Of a stretch of 64,000 nt of DNA, positions 11,401-21,600 are shown piece after piece. The notes beneath the pieces are model-generated. The model searched no databases. It was not told the origin of the DNA and saw nothing but the letters and a program-made list of their open reading frames with translations. Location of the stretch: the NCBI GenBank assembly GCA_028564925.1, contig CM053029.1, forward strand, positions 39,126,253 to 39,190,252, in the 5' to 3' direction. Each line of letters begins with the position of its first letter. Position 1 is the stretch's first letter. Source of the DNA: Lithobates sylvaticus (lineage: Eukaryota; Chordata; Amphibia; Anura; Ranidae). Made by a program: the position numbers and the translations under genes.

Positions 11401-14400
11401 ATAATAATCCTATGCCATATCCTCCCAGGCTGGATCAATACTTAACATTGCATGCCGCAAGAAAAATAAAATGCTGGAAGTTTCTGCTTTATACACAGAA
11501 TAACATACAGGCATATGGAGAAAGGAGAAAGAGAAAATAAACTGTGACTTTCCTTTTTTGCTGACACCTCCAGGTGTTTACTCGTCCTCTGCCTTTAGCG
11601 CTGTGTTTGCAGACACTTCCAGTTGGTTTGCATATATAGAGAAAAAGAAACATACACCAATTGCGCAGTAATTCCCAGACAATGTGTATGTGTGTTGTAG
11701 CCAGTGAGCGGTATTGTACTCACATGCACCCGGTATTAATGAAGCGGTAGCCGAATGCTTGTCAGGCTTATGTTACAGGGCTGAGTGCCCTGCTTGTCCA
11801 CACTTTGCGTGCTATGGTGACGTCACTAGGCTCCTCCTATTCCCGACGCGTTGCATTACAGTCACGTAACGTTTTCAAGGAATAATGAGCCCTGTGACAG
11901 CTGAGGATATTTATAGGGCAACTGATAGCGTGCGGGTTACCATAGTGATCAATTTGTGCTCATCATCCACAATCAGCATACCGCTGTGACCAGGTGCTGC
12001 GGAGATCCTATGCTTAACTGGTTGTATGCCAGATAAGACTTTGTGGAATGAGTAGATTCGTTTAGCCGACAAGTAGATCTGTGTGTGTGTGCTGAACTTT
12101 ATTTGAAAAATGTGTGAATGGATAAAAATTGGTTAAAAACTTATGATTATGTGTGTATGTGTATCATGTGGATGTGAAAAAGTGAGACTAAAATTGTGTG
12201 TAAAAACGGGAAAAAAATGGAAATAAAACATTTAAAAAACATATGTAGTAAAAAATATAAAAAATAAACTAATAAAAATTAAATTATATATATAAATAAA
12301 GAATAAAAATAAAAATAAAAATAAAAATAAATAAAGAAATATATAAAAATAAATAAAAATAAAAATAAAAATAAAAATAAATAAATATAAAAATAAAAAT
12401 AAATATAAAAATAAAAATTAATAAAAATAAAATAAATGTAAAAATGGGTAAGGGATAAAAATAACTAAAAATGCAATATGAGCAATAGTTTTTGCATACT
12501 TAAATCGGGACAACAGAGAGAATATATAGAGATGTATAATAACTCAAAGAGCCACTCCATTTAAGGAGGAAACTTTATAGCTGGGGAATTTTGGTGTGAT
12601 TTGGACCGGATTCCAATGCTTTTTATGGGCTGACTGCCAGGAGTGCTAAGACTTATACAGTAACATAGTATATCAGGTATTGGTCTAAAAAATTACTGTA
12701 AAAGTATATAAAAATATAAATATAAAAATATATATATATATTAAAAAAGGGGGATGCACGTATAAAATGGAGGGTAAAAATACTAAAAATACTCTAAAAA
12801 AATATAGTATTTTTAAAATTATTTTAAAAGTCAGATATAAAGCAGTTTAGATCAAAGTCAATGTTTAATCCTGCTGGCGCAAAGCTATTAATCTCATATA
12901 TCCATCTTGACTCGCTTTTGCTGAGTTCTCTGACTTTGTGGCTACCTCTCCAATTCGGTTTATATTTCTCAATTGCCCAAAACTTCAACTCTGATGGGTC
13001 TTTATTGTGTACTTGTGCAAAATGTCTGGATACACTGTGCTTTGGAAAACCAGCTTTAATATTTTGCACGTGCTCCCTTAAACGCTTCCACATAGGTCTT
13101 TTGGTTCTTCCTATGTATTGAAGGGAACATGAACACTCAAGCATATACACAACCCCCTCTGTTCTACATGTGATAAAGTCTTTTATTTCATATTCCCTTT
13201 TGGTACTTGAAGACATGAAGTTGTTACATTTTCTTCCTCCTTGTTTGGTATTTGTGCATGCATAGCAGCGTTTACAGGGATAAAAACCTTTTCCTTGGAA
13301 AAATGACAAGTTATTAATGTTTTTCGGTGGATCTGGGACATTCTTTGCTATTAGATCACGCAGTGTTGGGGCTTTCCGATAGATAAAACGCGTTTTTTCT
13401 GGTAGAATTTCTTTCAATTGTCTATCTGCTTGTAATACTGACCAGTGTCTTTTTATTATTCCCTCGATCTTTTTATGCTGTATATGGAAATTAAAGATCA
13501 TGGGAATTTCTGCATAATTCTGTGTGTTACGGTCCTTGTCCTTTATGAGCGTTTCTCTGGGGATCCTTGATACTTCTTCTATTTTTGTATTTATGAACTC
13601 CTCACTGTAGCCTTTCTGTTTGAATTTGTTGCCTAATTCCTTGGCTTGTTCCAGGTACCCTTCTTTATCGCTACAGTTTCTCCTGAGTCTGATTAACTGC
13701 CCTTTTGGAATATTTATTCACCATGGACTATGGTGACAGCTGTCCGTAGGAATGTAGCTATTTCTTTCTACGGTTTTGAAAAAAGTTTTGGTATGAAATC
13801 CTCCGTTTTTTAGTGTAATGTCTAGATCTAAAAACGTAATATTTGTATCGCTGGTGTCAAAAGTTAATTTAATATTCCTTTGGTTATTGTTGAGTCTCTG
13901 GAAGAAGTTCTCCAAGCTATTCTGGTCCCCTTTCCATATTATGATGCAATCGTCTATAAATCTTTTATATAGGGTCAGCTCTGGTGGATAGTTTAGATAT
14001 AGAGCTTCTTCCTCCCAATTAGCCATAAAGATGTTTGCGACACTTGGGGCATATTTTGCCCCCATTCCAATTCCATTCAGCTGCCTGTAATATTCTTTGT
14101 TATACCAAAAATAATTATGCTGTATACCATAGGCTAAACATCTCAAAATGAATCTTTTTTGCTTGGATGCTAGATTTGTCCATTTGTCCAGTGCCCATCT
14201 AGTTGATTTGATTGCATCGCTGTGATCTATAATGGTATATAAAGATGATACATCTGCCGTGGCTATTAAGTAATTGTCATCAGTATTTATTCGTGTTGTT
14301 TCTAGTATTTGGATGAGGTGTTTCGTATCCCTCAGATAAGATCTGGTTTGGGGTACTAAACCTAATCAAATTGTGTTTGTTTATTTATTGGCACTAGCTA

Positions 14401-16125
14401 CATATTGTATAATAGGAAACTGATATCTACTAATAGCTATCTTTTAAGTGCCCCACTCATTCAATCATTCAATTAATCAAGGCTAATCACCAAAGGATGT
14501 TCCACAATTCACAGAAGCAATTTGACAGATTGATGTCAATTATTTAACCCCTTTTTCACAGAAGCAATTTGACAGATTCTTGTCAACTATTTAACCCCTT
14601 GTTTAAACATTACCTGTTTGGGGTCTAAATACAAATTTTAAATCACCGCATTACACGGTTTTATACACATCACGTTTGCGGTTTATATACCACATAATTC
14701 AAGTGTCACACAGGTCTATCAAATCCTGTTGTAAGGTTGATATAAGCGCACCCATCACACATTTATTTGTGTACTTTTAACTTCTGATAAGTGCCTCTAC
14801 CCTGCCGAAGGTAGGACAGTGTTGAGGAGGCTTGCATTGAAAGGGGCACTGTGATGTGGAGGGTCAATGTGACATAAGGGGCACTGTGATGTGAAGGGCA
14901 CTGCAAAGTAATGGGGAACTCCAGTGTTAAGGGGGGCGGTGAGGTGAAGGGGAAATGAGGACACTGAGGAACTGATTTAAAGGATGGTTTGTGATGTAAA
15001 GGGGGACTAAGGACACTAATGAAAAGGGGTAACTGTGATGTTAAGGGGGGTTGTGATGTGAAGGGGCTGAGGATACTAATGTAAAGGGGGCTATTATGTG
15101 AAGGGTTCGCTAAAGACACTGATTTTGTGCAAAAATGAGATTCGGACCTCTGCGAAAAGAAAATTTTACTGACTTACGGACCTCCATAAATTTTAATTCA
15201 AGACCCCTGTTCTAGAGGGATCCCCCTCTTTAACTTCTAGATGTTTCCTATAACATTTTTTCTACCAGGAAAGTATTTAGACAAACTATTTGAGCTCGTT
15301 AAGAATGTAGGGGGAAGATTAATATTCCTTTTAAGTGGAGTTACATAGTTACATAGTTAATAAGGTTGAATAAAGACACCAGTCCATCCAGTTCAACCTG
15401 AGTGAGTGTCTACAATTGTCCCTATCCCTTGTGTCTCATTAAGATGCTTATCTATTATATCATTATTCATTTAAGGTTCCCATATAGCGACATCCATTTA
15501 CGCAGCGCTTCACACATACATCGTGCACTCACATCGGTCCCTACCCTCAAGGAGCCCACAATCCAAGGTCCTCAACTCTCTATTCATATGCCAGGGCCAA
15601 TTTTTTGGGCAAAAGCCAATTAACCTACCAGCATGCCTTTGAGTTGTTTATTTCTCCTTTGATAGGTTCAGTAGCCTCAGGAAGAAGAAGGAACCATTTA
15701 TCACCATGGTGAAGGAATATGGCTCCTCTATGATCCTACTACCAGCGTTCTCATTTTTAATGAATACGGAGGTCTCCTTTCGGGCACTCCACACCATCAA
15801 AGACTTTGACTTGAAAAGCAGAGTTGTCTTCTTCAACCCGGTCTACCTCCGGAAACTGGATGCTCACTGGAAAAGTATGGGACTTAAGTTTCATCGACTG
15901 TCTTCCGGCCTCATGATGGTAAGCGTGGCGGCTGAAGTTTGTGAAACGGTGACACTTTATGGATTCTGGCCCTTTTCTGAGGACTTGGGTGGAGTTTGGA
16001 TCCCCCATCACTATTATGATAATGCTCTTCCGAAACCTGGATTTCACTCAATGTCTGATGAATTTTATTGGTACTTACAAATGCATGCTCAAGGGTCTCT
16101 GCGTCTGAACCTGGGGCAATGCTAA
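5278..16125 (+). CDS. Alpha-2,8-sialyltransferase copy 1 (ST8SIA1/5/6 class), 3' exons only
   Basis: Spliced exons 5278-5419, 7222-7331, 7437-7523 and 15666-16125. The family moves sialic acid from CMP-Neu5Ac onto a terminal sialic acid, making disialyl units on glycolipids or glycoproteins in the Golgi. Seen here: the lumenal stem with CCNAS, the large sialylmotif ([12 protein letters not shown] through VTANPSIL) split over two exons, the small sialylmotif ([22 protein letters not shown]), HHYYDN, HSMSDE and a C-terminal Cys. All joins are GT-AG and keep frame, with no stop. The cytoplasmic tail, membrane anchor and first stem exon are not in the window. By analogy with copy 2 they lie upstream. 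By eye the sequence is nearest ST8SIA6, but ST8SIA1 or ST8SIA5 ancestry cannot be excluded, so no symbol is given. Confidence 0.9.
5490..5545. mobile_element. Tc1-like terminal fragment
   Basis: The words AAAAAAGTATTCATACTTC and TTTCCACATTTTGTCATG match the start of a common vertebrate Tc1 terminal repeat. Only about 55 bp remain. Confidence 0.55.
5554..5811. repeat. Four tandem copies of a 64-bp unit
   Basis: Units begin at 5554, 5618, 5682 and 5746. Each opens with a version of GAGCCTCTGGTTTATAG and closes with CCATCCA. The last unit is the most diverged. Confidence 0.9.
5812..7221. other. Intron 3 of copy 1; possible solo-LTR-like promoter segment
   Basis: No coding exon is seen. The stretch at about 6370-7180 has a TATA-like TATTTAAG at 6757, followed by GC-rich then T-rich sequence like a retroelement LTR or an old promoter. 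Ends and target duplication could not be fixed. If it is an LTR it is a lone, old fossil with no internal region. Its short open frames on both strands are not convincing. Confidence 0.25.
7222..7331 (+). CDS. Sialyltransferase copy 1, exon 4 (start of large sialylmotif)
   Basis: 110 bp between acceptor CTCATTGCAG and donor CAG|GTAAGG. It encodes [20 protein letters not shown] and ends DQADFVFR. This is the CMP-sialic-acid-binding half of the enzyme. The conserved Cys begins the motif and would pair with the Cys of the small motif. It leaves two bases of an Arg codon for the next exon. Confidence 0.95.
7437..7523 (+). CDS. Sialyltransferase copy 1, exon 5 (end of large sialylmotif)
   Basis: 87 bp after a long pyrimidine tract, with donor AA|GTATGC. 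It encodes [19 protein letters not shown] and then TANPSILID. The [14 protein letters not shown] block is the hallmark of the ST8SIA1/5/6 subgroup. Confidence 0.95.
7524..8215. repeat. Intron with hAT-like fragment and short degenerate repeats
   Basis: From about 7702 the words CAGGGCCGTCTTTAACACAG and GGGCAGCTGCCCAGGCCCC look like a dispersed hAT-like terminus. From 8040 to 8200 there are loose repeats of GAACTCTGATGTAAGGG type. No genes are seen. Confidence 0.4.
8216..8390. repeat. Imperfect palindromic MITE
   Basis: Left arm ACAGCTGTTATATACAAGGG and right arm CCTTGTATGTAACAGCTGT pair. The inner parts AGGGTGACATCATTGACC and GGTCAAAGGTGTCACCC also pair. The centre is near 8300. Confidence 0.7.
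8520..8910 (+). repeat. Fragment of the GGGTCTGGTATGGAT-type repeat family
   Basis: Shares the blocks CAGACCCCCACAACCACCGG and CCCCTGTCCTTTATC with sequence at 23640-23830 in reverse, and a GGGGGAACCCCATGC block with 450-600 and 21360-21600. It is non-coding dispersed repeat. Confidence 0.6.
8911..10790. other. Repeat-rich intron, not classified
   Basis: No exon is seen. A GC-rich inverted pair (GAGTCTCCTGCCCGGCC near 10560 against GGCCGGGCAGGAGACTC near 10765) looks like a decayed MITE. The stretch 9060-9330 and the stretch 10070-10280 resemble diverged dispersed repeats containing GAGAGGGAAT words. The rest shows nothing I can name. Confidence 0.4.
10791..10804. repeat. Left target-site duplication of the Penelope-like element
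   Basis: ACTTCTGATAAGTG, identical to 14780-14793. The last base of the right arm may belong to either the duplication or the arm. Confidence 0.85.
10928..11351. repeat. Inverted arm, left copy (424 bp)
   Basis: The reverse complement of 14357-14780 with only scattered differences. It includes two direct repeats of CAAATTGCTTCTGTGAA with adjacent GGGGTTAAATA. Confidence 0.93.
12240..12450. repeat. AAAAT-rich low-complexity tract
   Basis: Tandem AAAAAT and AAAT units with few interruptions, inside the non-coding 3' region of the Penelope-like element. Confidence 0.9.
12824..14356 (-). pseudogene. Penelope-like polyprotein remnant: reverse transcriptase then GIY-YIG endonuclease
   Basis: The N-terminal side shows Penelope-type reverse-transcriptase blocks: [11 protein letters not shown], then [19 protein letters not shown], then [12 protein letters not shown] with the paired catalytic Asp, then ITFLDLDI. 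The C-terminal side shows a Cys-rich linker ([23 protein letters not shown]) and a GIY-YIG nuclease core ([21 protein letters not shown]), ending near FAPAGLNI. This domain order is diagnostic for Penelope-like elements and separates it from LINEs. The reading frame is interrupted at least once and its 5' part is absent, replaced by the inverted arm. Confidence 0.9.
14357..14780. repeat. Inverted arm, right copy (424 bp)
   Basis: The reverse complement of 10928-11351. It abuts the reverse-transcriptase coding sequence directly, which suggests the arm replaced the missing 5' part during insertion. Confidence 0.93.
14794..15665. other. End of last intron of copy 1, degenerate repeats
   Basis: From 14830 to 15130 there are loose repeats of GGGGCACTGTGATGTGAAGG type, similar to 8040-8200. 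From 15340 the words AGTTACATAGTTACATAGTTA and AAGACACCAGTCCATCCAG match a widespread amphibian repeat. No gene is seen. Confidence 0.5.
15666..16125 (+). CDS. Sialyltransferase copy 1, exon 6 (last exon, small sialylmotif)
   Basis: 460 bp after the acceptor TCCTTTGATAG, ending in TAA at 16123-16125. It completes a Lys codon from exon 5 and runs [19 protein letters not shown] to LRLNLGQC. It carries the small sialylmotif, HHYYDN (catalytic-site His) and HSMSDE, and ends in a Cys that the family uses in a disulfide. The coding part has no breaks. No strong AATAAA signal was spotted just downstream. Confidence 0.95.
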
Positions 16126-16367
16126 TGTTTTTGTGGAAAAACTGATTAATTTAAGGATGAGATTTAGGTTCAAGTCGAGCATGAGTCGGAAGAGAAACCA
16201 TCCTGTTTTTCGGTTTGCTGATCCAGCAAACTAATACTCAATTTTACAGCCATAGTAACCAACTGCTAATAATGAACTTCCTGGCCTATGAACTATGGTC
16301 AGGTGGTAAAGAAGAGCCAATAAGGGGGCATTTGGCCAAGCAAGTCTCCTTACTTTTAAACACTTGG

Positions 16368-16617
16368 GGGTTGATTTACTAAAGGCAATTAGACTGTGCA
16401 CTTTGCAAAGTGAAATTGCTCCAGAGCTTAGCAAATGAGTAAAAGCCTTGCCAACTTCCATCCTCCAATCACATGCAAGCAAAAATGCTGTTTTTTTTAT
16501 TTTCCTTGCATGTGATTGGGTATTCTTTGCAAAGTGAAGCCTTACCTCATTTACTAAGCTCTGGAGCAACTGCACTTTGCAAAGTGCACAGTCTAGTTGC
16601 CTTTAGTAAATCAACCC
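16368..16617. repeat. Palindromic MITE, 250 bp
   Basis: The termini GGGTTGATTTACTAAAGGCA and its complement flank arms of about 110 bp that share CACTTTGCAAAGTG and TGCTCCAGAGCTTAG words. Repeats of this ATTTACTAAA type also form the outer host at 29183-31108. Confidence 0.85.
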
Positions 16618-16638
16618 TTTGGGTTCCCTGCAGTTATA

Positions 16639-17631
16639 TTAACCACTTGCCGACCGGCGCACGACGATATACGTCGACAGAATGGCACGTACAGGCAGGA
16701 GGGCGTATATATACGTCCCTCCTTTAGCCTGTCCGTGCCATCGGGAGCGCGCCGGTCGGGACCCCCGTGAGTCCGGCCGCGGTCCCCGCGGACTCGATCG
16801 CCGCGGGGACTCCCGCGATCGTCTCACGGAGCGGCTGAACGGGGAGATGCCGAGATAAACAGCATCTCCCCGTTCTGCCTAGCAACTAGTGACGCCGATC
16901 TCTGCTCCCTGTGATTGGAGCAGAGATCAGCATTCACTAGCTGACAGCCACGCCCCCCCACAGTAAAAAAAACACCCCTAGGCCTACTTAACCCCTACAC
17001 TGCCACCTTGTGGTTAACTCCTAAACTGCCAGTGTCATTTATACAGAAATTAATGCATTTAAATGCATTAATTGCTGTAAAAATGACAATGGTCCCAAAA
17101 AATGTGTCAAAAATGTGTCAAAAATGTCCGATGTGTCCGCCATAATGTCGCAGTCACAAAAAAAATCGCAGATCTCCGCCATTAATAATAAAAAAAAAAT
17201 TATTAATAAAATGCTATAAAACTATCCCCTATCTTGTAAACGCTATAACTTCTGTGCAAACCGATCAATAATCGCTTATTGCGATTTTTTTTACCAAAAA
17301 TATGTAGAAGAATACGTATCGGCCTAAACTGAGGAAAAAAAATGTTTTTTTATATATTTTTTGGGGATATTTATTATAGCAAAAAATAAAAAATAATGCA
17401 TTTTTTTCAAAATTGTCGCTCTATTTTTGTTTATAGCGCAAAAAATAAAAACCGCAGGGGCGATCAAATACACCAAAAGAAAGCTCTATTTGTGGGAAAA
17501 AAAGGACGTCAATTTTGTTTGGGAGCCACGTCGCACGACCGCGCAATTGTCAGTTAAAGCGACGCAGTGCCGAATCGCAAAAAGGGGCCTGGTCCTTTGG
17601 CTGCAAATTGGTCCGGTCTGAAAGTGGTTAA
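16639..17631 (+). mobile_element. TTAA-flanked piggyBac-like non-autonomous element, 1.0 kb
   Basis: TTAA at 16639-16642 and 17628-17631, inner ends CCACTTGCCGACCGGCGC and CTGAAAGTGG. It has a GC-rich head with a palindrome around 16680-16760, a middle and an AT-rich core (ACCAAAAATATGTAGAAG, then CGCAAAAAATAAAAACCGC). The closest relatives in the window are 41052-41998 and the right part at 40500-40852. The core frame [12 protein letters not shown] recurs in several copies but is decayed repeat, not a gene. Confidence 0.85.
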
Positions 17632-18048
17632 CAATGCGCTTAGCTGTGATAGAGAAATCATAGGGAGTGCTGCTGACAAAGTGTATATGGCTAAATGTCC
17701 TTTAGGTAGTAAAATTATGTGTATCTTGTGTAATTTTGTAATAGAGTGAGGAGAGAGAAAGATTTTTATGTCACAGCCTATCCTTGTTTACATGCGCTAT
17801 ACTGATAACCGGTTGCATGTGTTTTTTCACGGGGCATATTTCCTAATTATAGCTGGCTGCAATGTTTTTTAAAGGCCGTAAATAAAAAAGCAAAAAAAAT
17901 TAAAATATGTATGGGCAAAGCGCATCAGCACAAAAATATTTTTTTCTTTTCATAGAGCATTTTACAGGGTGATATACAGGCAGGACATTGTGGGATACGG
18001 GGGAAGAGCATTGTTACCCCATAACACAAAGTAGTGGTTGGGTGTTCA
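17632..18048. other. Intergenic, nothing recognised
   Basis: AT-rich sequence between a TTAA element and a hAT-like end. No gene or repeat could be supported. Confidence 0.5.
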
Positions 18049-18420
18049 CAGTGGCGGCTGGTGATCCCCCTGATCAAACCCCCCGTCGCCCAGTCGATCA
18101 GCAAACAGACCTGTTGCTCGCCCATCCGCCCAACCAGCCTACACTTACCCCATTCAGGTAGCGGGCAGCTTCAGCGGCTTTCCCCTGCGTCTCCTCCTCA
18201 GCGGCTTCCCCCCTGCTTCTGCTACCGGCTGGTCACTATGATTGCTTCTCCTATCTCTCTTAAGACTCACTTCCTGAATGGCCGAGAGAAGAAGCAGGAA
18301 GACAGTAGCGAATATTAATTCACTATTGTCACACAAGTGGGTGGGCTCAGAGCACAGTGCTCTGCTCCCTAAGCCCACCCTTTTTGAAGCCAATTAGAGC
18401 CTCAGGCTCTAATCATTAGG
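18049..18420 (+). repeat. hAT-like non-autonomous fragment
   Basis: Begins CAGTGGCGGCTGGTG, matching in reverse the right end of the repeat at 27080-28886. It shares AATATTAATTC and AGAGCCTCAGGCTCTAATCA with 39130-39230. The right side is cut by a Tc1 remnant. Confidence 0.6.
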
Positions 18421-19005
<585 letters not shown>

Positions 19006-19438
19006 TAAAGCCCCATACACACGCGCGGATTATCCAAGGACCAGGTCCGTCAGACCATGTCCGTCATACTTTGTCTGATGTTGGTTTTGCGTACACGCGG
19101 TCGGACAAAGTTGTCGGAAAATCCGATCATTCTGAACGTGGTGACGTTTGTTGCCTACGACGGGACTACGTAGAGGCTAGTAGCCAATAGCTTTGGTCTT
19201 GTAATGTGATCTGAGCATGCGTAGCACTTTGTCCGGTCGGACAACCGTAAACACGATCGGATTTGGTGTGATCGGACCGTGTTGTCGGCAAATCTTTCCA
19301 GCAGGAGATAAGACTTTGTCCGTCGGACAATCCGACGTACACTGTCCGATGGTGCATACACACGGTCTGATTTTTCAACAACATTGTCCGATCGGACAGA
19401 ATCCATGAAAAAGTCCGACCGTGTGTATGGGGCTTTAG
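19006..19438. repeat. MITE with ACTAAAGCCCCATACACACG termini
   Basis: The terminal inverted repeats read ACTAAAGCCCCATACACACG on the left and CGTGTGTATGGGGCTTTAGT on the right. Internally it is rich in TCCGATCGGAC words that pair. It sits inside the Tc1 remnant. Relatives with GTACACACG termini lie at 33686-34120, 42671-44035 and 56099-56142, and probably belong to a PIF/Harbinger-like group. Confidence 0.85.
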
Positions 19439-19507
19439 TCTGGGGTGCCATTAAAGTTCATGTGCGTGTAAAGGCAATGTCCCAATACTTTTGACAATAT
19501 TGTGTAT
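19439..19507 (+). mobile_element. Broken Tc1/mariner element, right piece
   Basis: GGGTGCCATTAAAGTTCATG followed by CCCAATACTTTTGACAATAT is the right terminus of the Tc1 family whose left terminus lies at 26910. Confidence 0.8.
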
Positions 19508-19638
19508 ATTGTTCTTGTGGATATAATTATGGCTCTGTAATATAAGTATATTTTGTTGATGGCTAAAGCTATCCCTTCTGTAATAAAAAATATTTGAAAG
19601 AAAATATTGAACGATATATTACTAGTGTATTACCCAGC

Positions 19639-20190
19639 TTAACCGCATGACCTCCGGAAGATTTACCACCTTCATGATTAGGTAATTTTTTGCAATAGGG
19701 CACTGCGTTACTTTAACTGACAATTGCGTGGTCGTGTACCCAAATAAAATTTATGTCCTTTTTTTCCCACAAATAGAGCTTTCTTTTTGGTGGTATTTGA
19801 TGACATCTGCAGGGTTTTTTTAATTTATTTTTTGCGCTATCAACAAACAAAGACTAAAAAAACTATATTTTTTACTTTCTGCTATGAAAAATATCCAATA
19901 ATACAAATAAAAAAAAATTAAATTTCTTCATAAATGTTGGTCAATATGTATTCTGCTACATGTTTTTGGTAAAAAAAATCCCAATGAGCGTATATTGATT
20001 GGTTTGCGCAAAAGTTATAGCGTCTACAAACTATAGGATATTTTTTTTAATTAATTATTTTACTAGTAATGACGCGATTAGCGATTTATAGCGGGACTGC
20101 GATATTGCGGCGAAGAAATCAGCCACTAACTGACACTTTTGACACTTTGTGGGAACCAGTGACACTAATACAGTGATCAGTGTGATAGGG
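19639..20190 (-). mobile_element. TTAA-type element fragment, reverse orientation
   Basis: Starts TTAACCGCATGACC and carries the AT-rich core in reverse (TTTAACTGACAATTGCG, AATAGAGCTTTCTTTTTGG). The far terminus was not found. Confidence 0.6.
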
Positions 20191-20860
20191 TAATCACTTC
20201 CCCTCTTATACCTGTGCACCCCCAATGGACTAGAGCAGTTTTGACATTTCTGCTAATGATCTGTTTATTTTACTATAAGATAGCAAAGTAATGCATATAT
20301 TGTTTTTTTAAGGACAACCAAGACTTTTTGTCATAATTTCTTGTTAAAAAATTACTTTTTAATGCAATCCTAAGGCAAAAAAATTAATAAAAAAAAACAC
20401 TTATTTTTTACCAGAATTGATTTAATATTCTATAATTTGTGCTGTTTAAAATGCCACTAAAATTATGATTCTGGTACAAAGCATTTCAAAGTTATTTACA
20501 AATGAAATCAAGTTTTTTTTGTTTTTTTTTTCAATTTCATGTTTTTTTTTTAATGTGATGCTAAAAAAAAAAAAGAGAGAAAACAAAACAAATAGAAATG
20601 AAAAAAACAAAAGTTTAAATAGTAATGTCAAACAATGAAAAGTGAATTTTGGGACTTTAAATGGGGCCAGCACCAAAGGGATGCCAGGACTCTATCCCCC
20701 CCCCCCCCCCCCTTTAAATAATAATGGTTAGTAAAATAGAAATAGAGAAAAACAGCAGGAAAATAATAGTTCAAGGGACAAGGAGAAGAAGGAGTTAATT
20801 AGGGCTGTTTAGTATAAACTGAGGTTAATATGGGATTGCATAGAAAAATTCTACCCCTAG
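20191..20860. other. AT-rich intergenic sequence
   Basis: Homopolymer-rich sequence with a C14 run near 20700. No gene or named repeat is seen. Confidence 0.5.
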
Positions 20861-21600
20861 ACCAGGGGTAGGCAACCCCCCACGCTGGTGCCGCCAGCAG
20901 CACTCAAAAGCCTCTTTTTCCGGCACTCGACCTCCCTCCCCATCAGAAGCGCAGGGAAGTATCAGTGAGACACTAATGCATTACAATTTCAGATTTCCCC
21001 ACACCGCACCTGCACTGAGGGGGAGGCACTGCACCCCCACACATTGTAAAAGATGGTTCTCTAACATTGCTGTAGCTGCGATCGTCAGCTTTTGTAATGG
21101 GAAAGAGATTGGGTGCAGTTCTGCTAAGGAGGTGTATTGGTGGGACAGATGAGCAGGAGGTTACAGTGGTGGGGCAGGAGAGCAGGGGGAAAAGAGGTGA
21201 GACAGATGTGCAGGAGGTACATTGGTGGGGCATATGAAAAAGTGCGTTACAGTGGTGGGGCAGAAAATGGGTTCAGTGTTAGGACAGATGAGAAGGTGAT
21301 TCAGTAGTGAGACAGTAGCTTATTCGCCCCCCCCCCCCTTCCTGACCTGCTGGGCTGCGTGCTCAGATAATGATCTGGTATGTTTTTTTGGTGTGGGGTT
21401 TCCCCTTAAAATCCATACCAGAAAAAAGTGTCTAGTATGGTCTTGGAGGGGGCCCCCACACATTTTTTTTTTTTTTTTTTTTTACATTTTGGCATGGGGT
21501 TCTCTTTTCTAGATCCATACCAGACTCAAAAGGCCTGGTATGGATCTGGGGGGACCCCACACCATTTAATTTTTTTTTAATAAATTTGGCGTGAGGTTTC
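20861..21600. repeat. hAT-like terminus followed by shared repeat blocks
   Basis: AGACCAGGGGTAGGCAACC at 20861 is a typical hAT-type terminal sequence. From 21100 to 21330 there are loose GTGGGGCAGATGAGCAGGAG repeats. From 21360 the GGTATGGATCTGGGGGGACC blocks of the family at 1-1142 appear. Boundaries are blurred. Confidence 0.45.

Larger units (their letters stand above)
10805..14779 (-). mobile_element. Penelope-like retroelement with inverted terminal arms
   Basis: A 3.98-kb insertion in the last intron of copy 1, read on the minus strand. It is bounded by a perfect 14-bp target duplication, ACTTCTGATAAGTG, at 10791-10804 and 14780-14793. In element order it has an inverted arm (14780-14357), reverse-transcriptase coding sequence, GIY-YIG endonuclease coding sequence, a non-coding region with a CGCGT motif near 11850, the matching arm (11351-10928) and a 123-bp tail. 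Penelope-like elements are known for such LTR-like arms, in direct or inverted order. The coding region is broken and lacks its start, so this copy is dead. The sharp duplication and arm identity suggest a fairly recent insertion. Confidence 0.9.
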
